The notes under the pieces: generated by a model
What the model saw: only the letters and a program-made list of their open reading frames with translations
Databases searched by the model: none
What the model was told of the DNA's origin: nothing
Shown here: piece by piece, positions 24,651 to 32,395 of the stretch
How the letters are laid out: every line of letters starts with the position of its first letter
Numbering within the stretch: the stretch's first letter is position 1
Translations under genes and position numbers: made by a program
Origin: Serinibacter salmoneus
GTDB lineage: Bacteria; Actinomycetota; Actinomycetes; Actinomycetales; Beutenbergiaceae
Length of the DNA stretch: 64,000 bases
Direction: 5' to 3'
Assembly: GCF_002563925.1 (NCBI RefSeq)
Contig: NZ_PDJD01000001.1
Coordinates: 2,548,973 to 2,612,972, forward strand

Positions 24651-25880
24651 ATGACAGGGGTGCAGACGTCAGTTGGATGGGCCGTGTTTCAAGCCGCCGA
24701 AGCGCTAGCGGCTGGCACAGAGGCCTCGAGGAGGCAGGCTGGACGTGCGTTGCGCTGCTGCGAAGTGGTTGGTCTCGACAAGGCGCCTGAGTGTGAGCGA
24801 GAGTCCTACACCCAGGGCGTGCGAGTCCACCTACTCGCATACACCAGCGGGGACTATGACGCAATTAGTGCGGAGGAGGGCGCGGTCAAAACTGCAATCT
24901 CGCAAACCTTGGGGCAATGGGGCGGCGCGGTACAAATCGAACTTGCCCTGCTTGGCGATGCTCACTCATGGATCGGGGCTGGGTCTAATTACTCGGCCGG
25001 AGGGGGAGGCTCCCGACTCCATAAGTACTACACTGAGGCTGTGATTGAGAAGGTAACAAAACGTGGCGGCAAAAACGTCGAGTATCTTGCTGAACGGCCC
25101 GGAGAGGTCAACGTCCTACTGCGTCGGATAAGATATCGACTCGGTCTCGACTACGGTCAGCAGAAGAGTGTCCCTACCTACGCGTACTGGACGACTCCGA
25201 CGACTGAGCGGTGGGCTGAGGGAGGCGGCCACGAATTGAACTATATTGTCAGCAGGCTCAGCGTGTTTTCTCCGGATCTCAAGGATGGACACGCAGACTC
25301 CGCCTCAGGAATTGATCCGGGCTACTGGGGCGAGGTCGACACCGAGGAGCACCCTCTTCGCGTTGGCGAGCTCACCACAAGAACGGGTGTAACCCGCGAC
25401 GATGTACGTGCCGTGCTGGATCGCGCCGGGTCGCAGGTCTGCCTAGATCCGCTCGAGCCGGTTGATAAATCCGACTTGGAAGATCCAACGAAGACCTTCC
25501 TCCGCGCTCTAGAGCAAATCGCTGAGGAGCCAGACGAACTTGACGGGATCGATGTGCTGCTCGTGCACCGAGGCGGTGGAATCGAGCCCACAATAGACGG
25601 CTACAAGAGGCTGGTTGGCACGAAGCGGAAGCGCGAGTTGCGGGACGCGTGCGTCGCGATCCGAGATCTCGGGGTCGAGGTTGTCGTAGCGCTGGGTCAT
25701 GGAGACGTCTCGGTGCTTAGATCTACTAGGAGGCAACTCCCTTTGGGGATATTTGAGGCAGTAACGCCGACAGCCGCCGCTGCCTGGATTGTCAAAGAGC
25801 ACGTGAACCCTCGGCTCGTTGACAAGTTCGCACTCTTTGAACAGGCCGGCACGAGAGTTTCACGGACGCGTGGGCGTTAG
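24651..25880 (+). CDS. Exonuclease VII large-subunit-like (XseA C-terminal) protein
   Basis: This is a 409-residue protein from ATG 24651. Residues ~297-385 contain DVLLVHRGGG, then EVVVALGHGDVSVL, then AVTPTAAAAWIV. The three blocks and their spacing are those of the catalytic C-terminus of XseA (RGGGS..., VGHE.D, TPTAAAEL). The N-terminal OB-fold of XseA is absent, and the first ~250 residues are unlike it. No small subunit (XseB) gene lies nearby. Third-position A/T is more frequent than in neighbours, which suggests separate origin. It is the cargo of cassette 1. A nuclease or defence role is inferred. Confidence 0.6.
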   Translation: MTGVQTSVGWAVFQAAEALAAGTEASRRQAGRALRCCEVVGLDKAPECERESYTQGVRVHLLAYTSGDYDAISAEEGAVKTAISQTLGQWGGAVQIELALLGDAHSWIGAGSNYSAGGGGSRLHKYYTEAVIEKVTKRGGKNVEYLAERPGEVNVLLRRIRYRLGLDYGQQKSVPTYAYWTTPTTERWAEGGGHELNYIVSRLSVFSPDLKDGHADSASGIDPGYWGEVDTEEHPLRVGELTTRTGVTRDDVRAVLDRAGSQVCLDPLEPVDKSDLEDPTKTFLRALEQIAEEPDELDGIDVLLVHRGGGIEPTIDGYKRLVGTKRKRELRDACVAIRDLGVEVVVALGHGDVSVLRSTRRQLPLGIFEAVTPTAAAAWIVKEHVNPRLVDKFALFEQAGTRVSRTRGR

Positions 25881-25925
25881 CGGAACACTTGGACCGCCAT
25901 GTGGGTGTATGTCGTGGACGAGCAC

Positions 25926-26096
25926 CTACCCCCGCGGCCGGCCGCCTTGCAGGATCACGGCGATGCGCTGGTAGCGCTCCTGTGAGAGCGGGGGCGCCTG
26001 CTCGACGAGCTTCTGGATGAAATCGGGGATCTCACCAAGTGGCTCGCGGCTCGGCGGGGCGGTGGTGCTGGTCGGAGTTGCGGTTTCGGTCGGCAC
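25926..26096 (-). CDS. Small cassette-end protein, copy 1
   Basis: The 56-residue frame opens at GTG 26096 (VPTETATPTSTTAPPSREPL) and ends GEIPDFIQKLVEQAPPLSQE-RYQRIAVILQGGRPRG. The C-terminal ~35 residues look like a conserved helical domain, while the N-terminus is a Thr/Pro linker. An in-frame stop lies 29 codons above the GTG and there is no good ribosome-binding site, so it may be the 3' part of a longer lost gene. A paralogue lies at 30245-30403. It converges with the exonuclease-VII-like gene. Confidence 0.5.
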   Translation of the reverse strand: MPTETATPTSTTAPPSREPLGEIPDFIQKLVEQAPPLSQERYQRIAVILQGGRPRG

Positions 26097-26240
26097 AACG
26101 GGGCCTTCGGGTTCGGTGTGGATCCGAAGCGCGGATAACTGCGTCTGTGTTGTGCCTACCTACTGATCTGGAGCTGGCGGCCGCCTCGCTTCGGCGGAGA
26201 GGGTCTCTCCTCACGGTCCTGGTGATCCCCGCGTGCTACC
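25926..26240. repeat. ~300-bp right cassette end, copy 1
   Basis: This segment aligns without large gaps to 30245-30545. The core 26060-26187 matches 30367-30494 at 127 of 128 positions (only 26146 differs). The flanks, which include the coding part, are more diverged. Confidence 0.85.
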
Positions 26241-26299
26241 AGGGTAGCGAGAGACCCTCTCATCCGGGCCGATAGCGTGAGAGGTCTTGTGGCAGGGGG

Positions 26300-26617
26300 C
26301 TATGCCCTGGCACTCCGCTCGTGGTCGAGCCAACGCTGAAGGGTCTCCAGTGCGTCATCGAGGGAGTCGAAGTAGCGCACGCGCTCTGCTGCGAAGATCG
26401 AAGAGTAGATGACGACCTGTTCGATGACAGGTCCTTGCTTGTTCTTCGCGGGGTGACGCTTGCGGTACTCGAGGTTGCCGAACTCCAGGCGAACTGACGC
26501 TTCCGCGGACTTGTAGTCCACCTCGCCCTGATCCTTGGTGCGTTCGTGGTGGTGGATGTAGGCGAGATCGAGACGGAGGGTGAGTTCGCGGAGCTTGTGG
26601 ACGTCTGCGGGTTTCAT
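26300..26617 (-). CDS. Hypothetical protein between repeat copy 1 and its operator
   Basis: The 105-residue protein, MKPADVHKLRELTLRLDLAY..., has a beta-rich middle (SAEASVRLEFGNLEYRKRH; PVIEQVVIYSSIFAAERV). It ends in a helix, FDSLDDALETLQRWLDHE. I recognise no family. A plausible promoter region with CTAGCG repeats lies 100-120 bp upstream. Copy 2 of the cassette lacks this gene, so it is either an insertion here or a deletion there. Confidence 0.65.
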   Translation of the reverse strand: MKPADVHKLRELTLRLDLAYIHHHERTKDQGEVDYKSAEASVRLEFGNLEYRKRHPAKNKQGPVIEQVVIYSSIFAAERVRYFDSLDDALETLQRWLDHERSARA

Positions 26618-26717
26618 CGGGTCGAGTTATCTTTCTGTGCTTGATGTCGGGATCCTTGTGATCCCGGCGCGCTCACCAAGCTAAGCGACGGATAGTCTCA
26701 TTTGCTAGGGCAATGCG

Positions 26718-26738
26718 GAAAGCGCTAGAACCGCTAGG
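26718..26738 (-). promoter_or_regulatory. CTAGCG direct-repeat element, copy 1
   Basis: The 21-bp sequence, read on the minus strand as CCTAGCGGTTCTAGCGCTTT and one further C, holds CTAGCG twice at a 9-bp step. An identical 21-mer lies at 30590-30610. It sits upstream of the minus-strand gene, with a further GCTAGG at 26704, so it may be an operator. Confidence 0.5.
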
Positions 26739-26784
26739 GCCTGGGGCGCAGTGAATCTACGTTCCGTCGGAAACCTTCGGGCGG

Positions 26785-27580
26785 TCAGGCGAGACAGAGA
26801 AGCCCGCCACCCCTGTGGCTGATGCCGAGGGGCGACGGGTTGTTCTTGCAGGTTGTGCTGGGGTCTTGGTTAGGTCGGCCCTGCTCGCAGACCATGACTC
26901 CGTTGCGCACGGTGCAACTGACCGGGGTCTCTGAGGCGGGCGGGGCCGGTACGGCGCCCCAGAGGCTGCCGCTGCCTCCGGAGCTGGACGATCCGCCGGA
27001 ACTAGAACTGGATCCACCGGAGGGACGATGAGCCTCCATAACGGGAGCTACCTGAAGAGGAGGAGCCACCAGAGGGCCCAGAGGCGCTCGAGCGGGATGA
27101 ACCGGGGCTCGAAGAGCCAGAACTCGAGGATCGCTGTGCAGCAGCCTGTTCAGTAGCAGTGGCTTCACGCGCAGCCTGAGCGGCAGCCGCCGCTTCAGCG
27201 GCCATCTTCGCCTCTGCCTTCTGCTTGGCCTTCTCGCTGGCTTCGGTCAGAGCCTTGACCTTGTCCTTGGCGGGAGTGGTGACCTCGCCCATGGCAGCAG
27301 CTGCTTCAGTGAGCACGGCGACGTCCAGCGCCTGGAAGTCCTCGCCGCTGTTGGCATTGCGCACAGCGCGGGACGCGTCTCCAACAGCGACCCACTATCG
27401 ACCTGCCATAGGAGAGGTACTCGCGAAGGTCGCTGTCCATCAGCGCAGCGCCGGCGTCCAGGCTGGACTGCAGCGCCTTCTTGGCGTCCTGGTAGGTAGC
27501 GAAGGCCTCGCCGAGGCCTTCGCTGTTGCTCAGCATCGCAGCAGCCTCGGCCTCCTGAGCGTGGATCTGAGTCGCCCGGG
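26785..27580 (-). pseudogene. Frameshifted, 5'-truncated Ser/Gly-rich protein gene
   Basis: Three successive minus-strand frames join into one protein if two single-base insertions are removed. One is near 27393-27396 (extra G in GTGGGTCGCTG); the other is near 27020 (extra C in TCGTCCCTCCGG). Joined, it reads MLSNSEGLGEAFATYQDAKK..., a helical Ala/Lys coiled coil, then a Ser/Gly-rich linker and a Cys-containing tail (SCTVRNGVMVCEQG). The frame stays open above the Met (ATQIHAQEAEAAA) until about 27575, where IS3-like sequence begins. The gene therefore appears to have lost its 5' end to the insertion. Confidence 0.65.
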
Positions 27581-27596
27581 TTCGGTGGAGGCTCGG

Positions 27597-27842
27597 CTAC
27601 CTGGCTCCGGCTGTGAGTTGGGCCGGGTTGTCTGGAGCATGGTGGTGCTGCCAGGACGTGTCTTCGAGCTCGGCTGGTGGGACGAGCCCGATCTCGCCGT
27701 GCAGGCGCCGGTGGTTGAACCAGTCAGCGCACTCGATAACGGCGAGCTCCACGTCCGCGACGGACTTCCAGCCGCCCGTCGAGCGCATGACCGGGTTGCG
27801 GATGCACTCGGCCATGAACAGCGAACTAGACGCCTCGGCCAT
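27597..27842 (-). pseudogene. IS3-family transposase (OrfB) 3' remnant
   Basis: The frame contains AVIECADWFNHRRLHGEIGL followed by VPPAELED. This is the C-terminal end of the integrase domain of IS3-family OrfB, with the conserved final part of the DDE region. The upstream DD(35)E residues and the first orf are missing, so it is a fragment. Confidence 0.85.
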
Positions 27843-27853
27843 CGGTCCCGACG

Positions 27854-28000
27854 GTGCTGTTGTGGCGGGGCCGCTATCAGTCCAAAGGGCTGGCCGGGCT
27901 GGCTGATGAGCCGCGATCGGGCAGGCCGCGCACGACCGATCACGCCGCGATCGTGACCGCGACGCTGAACGAGGGCAAGCGGGAGCGGGTCACCAACGAC
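27854..28000 (+). pseudogene. IS630-family transposase 5' fragment
   Basis: VLLWRGRYQSKGLAGLADEP and RSGRPRTTDHAAIVTATL match the HTH linker of IS630-type transposases. The similarity stops at about position 28,000, and no DDE domain follows. It abuts the IS3 remnant on the opposite strand. Confidence 0.8.
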
Positions 28001-28071
28001 GCGCCCGTCGTGGGTGTGCTCGCGCAGGATGGGGCGGGGGCATGGCGACAGTGCGGCAGGCCACGCACGCG

Positions 28072-28902
28072 TCAGTTGCCGGCAGGGACGTCGGGCCTCC
28101 ACGTCTCGATCTCCGCCTGTCCGGCTGGCCACCACGCGATCTGGTACGCATCAGGAGCGTCTGACGCTTCTCCGGCATCGTGGTCGATCCCGCCGCTGTA
28201 TGAGGCCACCCAGCCCTCGACCTCGAGTTGCGGGATCGTGTTGATGGCGTAGTCCTCTCCGTGCTCGGCAACGAAGTCTTCCCATGTCGAGATGGCTTCA
28301 GCCTCGGCGATCTGACGATCCGTGACAACCTCGACCAAGACCTCCGCGGTGCCGGCGCTGGTGGCAACGTCGGAGATGACCTGCTTGATCGAGTCTCGCG
28401 AGGCAGAGTCTGTGCCGTCGAAGCCTTCGACGAGAATCCAGAACTGACTCAAGTCGGCTGGACCGACATTATCGTCGACGATCACGATTTCGTAATCTGG
28501 TCCCGCGTACTCCGGGAGAGGCTCTGAGGTCTCGGACTCCTCAGCGGTAGCTGCCGGGCTGGCTGTGTCTTCTGCCTCATCCGCCGTGTCAGAGCCGGTG
28601 GACGTGCACTCTCGGTCGACTGTGAGGACGGGTGTCCCCGCGATTGGATCGCCGGCCGAAGGTGTCTGTTCGCAGATGGTCCAGTTGGATTCGTCGACGA
28701 CTCCGAAGACTCCGCCTCCCTCGACTTCGACGTCATCCGTGAAGCCGCTCGCCTCGATCTCCGAAGCGCCGATGTCCAGAGGCTGGCCGACGACGTCTGG
28801 CATCACTGGCGGCGCGGATTCGGAGCACGCGGACAGAGGTGCCACCACGAGCATGGCGATTGCTACGGCCGTCGCAGCCCGTCGGACTGGATTCGAAGTC
28901 AT
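28072..28902 (-). CDS. PASTA-domain lipoprotein
   Basis: Start MTSNPVRRAATAVAIA at 28902 gives a lipoprotein signal with lipobox LSAC at residues ~23-26. A PASTA-like domain follows (MPDVVGQPLDIGASEIEASG to AGTPVLTVDREC, residues ~33-100). A Glu/Thr/Ser linker leads to a ~130-residue globular C-terminal domain of unknown family (YEIVIVDDNVGPADLSQFWI). Single PASTA repeats occur in secreted actinobacterial proteins. It lies between IS remnants and the broken resolvase end, so it may be cargo from an older insertion. Confidence 0.75.
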   Translation of the reverse strand: MTSNPVRRAATAVAIAMLVVAPLSACSESAPPVMPDVVGQPLDIGASEIEASGFTDDVEVEGGGVFGVVDESNWTICEQTPSAGDPIAGTPVLTVDRECTSTGSDTADEAEDTASPAATAEESETSEPLPEYAGPDYEIVIVDDNVGPADLSQFWILVEGFDGTDSASRDSIKQVISDVATSAGTAEVLVEVVTDRQIAEAEAISTWEDFVAEHGEDYAINTIPQLEVEGWVASYSGGIDHDAGEASDAPDAYQIAWWPAGQAEIETWRPDVPAGN

Positions 28903-28975
28903 AGTCGCGACCGTACAACAGGCCTTGAGACCGGGCACGCCAGATCAGATGTCAACGACTCGTGCAGCAGTCCCA

Positions 28976-29022
28976 ACCAATCCGACTAGTGACACGGTGG
29001 TCTACCTCTCATATCCACTCCC
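28976..29022 (-). pseudogene. Left cassette end, copy B: resolvase gene start, truncated
   Basis: On the minus strand this reads GGGAGTGGATATGAG..., then GTG-TCA-CTA-GTC-GGA-TTG-GT (VSLVGLV), the same leader and first seven codons as the intact resolvase at 24444. The similarity then breaks off and a stop follows nine codons later. It matches copy A at 39 of 47 positions. Confidence 0.7.
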
Positions 29023-29057
29023 CCGGAGGAGTCGATGGGCGCTGGCTGGTCAATCAC

Positions 29058-29363
29058 TCAGAAGAGCTCCCCACCTGCGCCGGCAGGAACGGCCGGAGGT
29101 GCGCCTCGGGAGACGTCATCTGGCCCGAGCCAGGCGGCGTTGTAGGGCCATCGCTGCGAGTCGATCCTCACGAGCACGAAGCGCCGGGTCCACGCGAGAG
29201 CACAGGTCTTCGTGAGCTCGATCCCGTCAACCTCCCAGATGATCCGGGCTACGACCGGAACCGGGCCCGGTGGCCAGGGTGCCTCCGTCCAGCACCTGCG
29301 AGCCGGGACCGCGTGAGCGTTCAGGATGCGCTGGTGGCCATGGTCCCAACGCGGCACGTCCAT
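29058..29363 (-). CDS. Conserved hypothetical protein
   Basis: The frame from ATG 29363 (MDVPRWDHGHQRILNAHAVP) contains VPVVARIIWEVDGIELTKTC and FVLVRIDSQRWPYNAAWLGP-DDVSR. The pattern V.ARI.WE.DG, then W....V.V...D.R....W....DV.R occurs in small accessory proteins of other actinobacteria as I recall them. The function is unknown. It is divergent from the HEPN-CBS gene 136 bp away and lies inside cassette 2. Confidence 0.6.
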   Translation of the reverse strand: MDVPRWDHGHQRILNAHAVPARRCWTEAPWPPGPVPVVARIIWEVDGIELTKTCALAWTRRFVLVRIDSQRWPYNAAWLGPDDVSRGAPPAVPAGAGGELF

Positions 29364-29498
29364 CCATGTCACATCGGAATCGTGCAACGGGTGTCTGACA
29401 CGGCGGATGCAGCGCGGCCCAGCAGATCGTCAGCGTGGGGAGTTGATCCCGCGACGTCTCTTCGCACAGCGTGGTGGAGGCGAAAGCCATACGGTTGC

Positions 29499-30212
29499 AT
29501 GATGAGTGACGACGAGTTGACGGACCGGTTCCTCAACGCCTGCGAGGACGCCAAGCGCGCGCTGGAGCGCAGAACGAAGAAGTCCTACACGGGCCTCGGT
29601 GAGGCTCTACGAAGGGACGGCGACCACCCTCTCGTGAAGCCATACATCGCCGAGCTCAAGGCCTACGTAGAACTTCGCAACGCGATCGCTCACGGGGACC
29701 GCAGGGATGGGAAGCCGATCGCCACGCCTCGCGCCGACGCTGTCGAGCGGATGGAAGCGCTGGCGCTGCGCATCGAGAATCCACCCAAGGTCAGCCAGTT
29801 CATGGTGAAGGCGCTCCGCACTGTGCGGGAGGAAACCACACTGCGGGAGGCCTCGCTGATCATTGTCCAGGAGTCACTCTCGCAGCTACCGGTCGTGAAC
29901 GAGTCTGGCCGAGTCGAGTGGCTGCTCACCACCAACGCGCTGGCGCGCTGGCTGGGTGCGATGTACAAGGAGGATGGGTTCCTCGTCGAGGAGGGCGGCA
30001 CGGTTGCCGAGGTGCGGGCGTACGCCGAGCAGCAGGACCGAGCAGAGACGACGTCGCCGAACACACTCGCCCGAAAGGCGTGCAACCGCCTGAGCGCAAG
30101 CGATGCTCCGGCAGCGCTGCTCGTTACCACCAACGGCAAGGAGTCCGGTCAGCTCCAGGGTATCCTCACCCGATTTGATGTTCCCCGGGTGCTGGCTGCA
30201 CTGAGTTCGTAG
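29499..30212 (+). CDS. HEPN-like domain fused to a CBS-domain pair
   Basis: Start ATG 29499 (or 29502) gives 238 residues. Residues ~1-85 are a helical bundle with YVELRNAIAHGDRRDG, the R-x4-H motif of HEPN proteins. Residues ~108-235 read as two CBS repeats: TLREASLIIVQESLSQLPVV with ESGRVEWLLTTNALARWL, then SAPAALLVTTNG-like sequence with LQGILTRFDVPRVL. CBS pairs bind adenosine nucleotides, so a nucleotide could gate a HEPN ribonuclease; that is inference. It is the cargo of cassette 2, convergent with the small end protein. Confidence 0.7.
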   Translation: MMSDDELTDRFLNACEDAKRALERRTKKSYTGLGEALRRDGDHPLVKPYIAELKAYVELRNAIAHGDRRDGKPIATPRADAVERMEALALRIENPPKVSQFMVKALRTVREETTLREASLIIVQESLSQLPVVNESGRVEWLLTTNALARWLGAMYKEDGFLVEEGGTVAEVRAYAEQQDRAETTSPNTLARKACNRLSASDAPAALLVTTNGKESGQLQGILTRFDVPRVLAALSS

Positions 30213-30244
30213 GACTCTGAGCCCGGGACGGGTGAGAAGTAGCG

Positions 30245-30403
30245 CTACCCCCGCGGCCGGCCCCCTCGGAGAGTCACGGCGATGCGCTGGTAACGCTCCT
30301 CAGAGAGCGGGGGTGCCTGGTCAACGAGCCTCTGGATGAAGTCGGGGATCTCGCGGAGAGGCTGGACGGTGGTGCTGGTCGGAGTTGCGGTTTCGGTCGG
30401 CAC
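30245..30403 (-). CDS. Small cassette-end protein, copy 2
   Basis: This is a 52-residue paralogue of the frame at 25926-26096: VPTETATPTSTTVQPL, then REIPDFIQRLVDQAPPLSEE-RYQRIAVTLRGGRPRG. Most differences are conservative (K to R, E to D, Q to E), which suggests the C-terminal domain was under protein-level selection. The same start-codon doubts apply as for copy 1. Confidence 0.5.
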   Translation of the reverse strand: MPTETATPTSTTVQPLREIPDFIQRLVDQAPPLSEERYQRIAVTLRGGRPRG

Positions 30404-30545
30404 AACGGGGCCTTCGGGTTCGGTGTGGATCCGAAGCGCGGATAACTGCGTCTATGTTGTGCCTACCTACTGATCTGGAGCTGGCGGCCGCCTCACTTCG
30501 GCAGAGGGTTGGTCCCTCCTCGCGGTCCGGGTGATCCCCGCGTGC
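30245..30545. repeat. ~300-bp right cassette end, copy 2
   Basis: This is the direct repeat of 25926-26240, about 4.3 kb apart and in the same orientation. The core 30367-30494 is almost identical to 26060-26187. Confidence 0.85.
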
Positions 30546-30589
30546 CAACGACACTACGGGGTGGACAGTCCCACATTGGGGCGAATGAC

Positions 30590-30610
30590 GAAAGCGCTAG
30601 AACCGCTAGG
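30590..30610 (-). promoter_or_regulatory. CTAGCG direct-repeat element, copy 2
   Basis: This is identical over 21 bp to 26718-26738. Here it lies directly upstream of repeat copy 2, with no gene between, which makes it part of the duplicated cassette end. Confidence 0.5.
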
Positions 30611-30816
30611 ACTTCTCCGGGAAGCCGTTCGGCATTCGGTCGTTCGCGAACGGGCTCGAGTGTCCCGGTGTGCCTCACGTGGGTGAGCGGATCCTCCGTT
30701 CAACAACCCGTTCAAGAATGAGCCCTGTCCCGACAGGTTCTTGAGCACGTTTGCTGAACGGTCGTGGGTCGGGTGTTCGCGTGGGCCGAGGGAGTCGTGC
30801 TCCGGGCGGACCATCG

Positions 30817-30916
30817 TTGGGTCATGGTCGCCGGACCATGTCTCAGGTGGGTCATGGTTGGGTCATGGTCGCCGGACCATGTCTCAGGTGGGTCATGGTT
30901 GGGTCATGGTCACCAC
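30817..30916. repeat. 41-bp tandem repeat with internal palindrome, ~2.4 copies
   Basis: The unit begins TTGGGTCATGGTCGCCGGAC and ends ATGTCTCAGGTGGGTCATGG. Full copies are at 30817-30857 and 30858-30898, and a partial copy follows. Each contains CATGGTC-GCCG-GACCATG-type dyad symmetry. No gene is visible in 30611-31145; the rest of the stretch is unremarkable. Confidence 0.8.
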
Positions 30917-31145
30917 TTCGCGTGGGCCGGGAACGAGCGCTGACCAGACATGCAGGTGCCCCGCCGCGCAGGGGGGATGCGGCGGGGCGGCTCGACCGCA
31001 GGTCGAGAGTGGCGGGTGCGGGGCTGCGTCACCTCGCCACCGTGGGTCAGCACTACGTCGGTGCAGAGTGCGCAGCACCTGGTTGAACACGCAACCGTGT
31101 GGTCGGATCCTCGTCCTTGAGTGCCGCCCTGGCCGGCAGGCGTGC

Positions 31146-31631
31146 CTACGCCGCCGGAGCGGTGCCCTGCTGCCCCAGCAGGCGGTCACGCTCTGCGGTG
31201 ACGGCCTCCAGCGCACCCTGCGTGCGGTCGCAGCGGGAGCGCAGGTCAGCCACCTCGGTCCGGAGCCCCTCGACCTCGGCGAGTGCGGCGTCACGGGCAG
31301 TCTCCGCGGCCTGGACGGCAGCCTCGGCCTCGGCTCTCGCCTGGGCCGCCTGCTCCTGTGCAGCCTGGGCAGCAGCCCGCTCCTGTGCCACCAGGGCCTG
31401 CACCTGCCGGCTCCATGCGTCGGCCATGAGGGCCTGCAGCTCCTCGGGCAGCGCTGCCGCGGTCTCGGCGGACTCCCGCCACTCGCGCACGGCCTGCGCG
31501 GCAGTGTCACGGCCCACGCCGGCCTCGGAGCGCACTGTCTGGACGGTCACCGAGGCACCGGCGGCCTCGAGCTCGGCGATCGCGGCGCGTGCACGCGCGG
31601 AGGGGGTCAGGGTGGGGGGCGCCTCGGTCAT
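31146..31631 (-). CDS. KfrA-like plasmid DNA-binding coiled-coil protein
   Basis: GGAGAG precedes ATG 31631. The 161-residue product has an N-terminal HTH region (TPSARARAAIAELEAAGASV, TVQTVRSEAGVGRDTAAQAV, REWRE) typical of KfrA_N. A long Ala/Gln/Glu coiled coil fills residues ~70-150. KfrA proteins bind plasmid DNA, regulate their own promoters and help stable inheritance. The 760-bp gap upstream is the likely target. Its presence adds to the plasmid-like character of this element. Confidence 0.82.
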   Translation of the reverse strand: MTEAPPTLTPSARARAAIAELEAAGASVTVQTVRSEAGVGRDTAAQAVREWRESAETAAALPEELQALMADAWSRQVQALVAQERAAAQAAQEQAAQARAEAEAAVQAAETARDAALAEVEGLRTEVADLRSRCDRTQGALEAVTAERDRLLGQQGTAPAA

Positions 31632-32395
31632 CGGTCTCTCCAGGTCTGGCAGGCACGTCGGTAGGGTCGGTCCATTGGCCCTGTGCCTGTAGCATACCTG
31701 TCGAGCCGCCGGTCGGCCAGCTCGGCAAGGCGACGGCAATGCGTTGGAATACTGCGCCTGCGAGCGTCTTCCGACGTCAGGCTGGCCCGGAGGTGGGGCG
31801 GGCCAGTGGGACACTGCGGCAGGTATGCCAGGTACGTCGGAACGGTAGGCACGCTCGGTGCGCAACTCGGATCGATCGGCGGGGCGGTGCGCAGTCGCGG
31901 TGTCGCTCACAGGCGCAGGCAGGGCGCTGGTTCGAGCTGCTAGCAGGTCCGATAGGTTCAGTGCGGGGGTCGGCGGCTTGCTACTGTTCCTGCCATCGGC
32001 GAGCAGTGCGCCACGCCATCGGTAGACCATCTGTGCTTCCAAACCGTTGGTATCGCAAGACTCGCGCCCTTGTGCAGCACGACTGAGGCGACTGCGATCG
32101 GTGGACGCTGGGTAGGTCGGCGAGGTACAGCCGAGCGGTCGGCACGTATGCACTGTGCCTGCCTGCTTGCAGCGCCAGTCGCTCCGCGAGCCGCACGGTG
32201 GCGCCGGGCGGGGTCGGGGGCCGACAAAGCGGTGAACGATGGCGGTCGGCTGGGGGCCGTCGAACGAGCTGGCTCGCGAGGTGAGCAACTCCACTCGTAG
32301 ATAAGGTGAACAGGCAACGACGCCTGAGTCCTGGAGCAGGCAGAGTGCGCCACACCGGCTTCAACTGACGTAGTACGTGTGAAAGTAGGACACCC
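31632..32395. other. Gene-free region between KfrA-like gene and restriction operon
   Basis: No convincing gene. Several related short motifs occur: GGCACGTCGGTAGGGTCGG near 31650, GGTACGTCGGAACGGTAGGC near 31830, and GGTCGGCACGTATG near 32135. They share (G)G(C/T)ACGTCGG or its variants and may be KfrA-binding sites. The rest is unremarkable. Confidence 0.4.
32368..32378. promoter_or_regulatory. Palindrome upstream of the restriction operon
   Basis: ACGTA-G-TACGT is a perfect 11-bp palindrome 18 bp before the methyltransferase ATG. It is well placed for an operator overlapping the promoter. No controller gene is adjacent. Confidence 0.35.

Noticed and set aside
30817-30916. CRISPR-like repeats
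   Set aside because: Units are directly abutting without spacers and number fewer than three; no cas gene is present.
31632-32294. Upstream extension of the KfrA-like gene (382-residue frame)
   Set aside because: The added part is low-complexity without motif, and ATG 31631 has a good ribosome-binding site at the conserved N-terminus.
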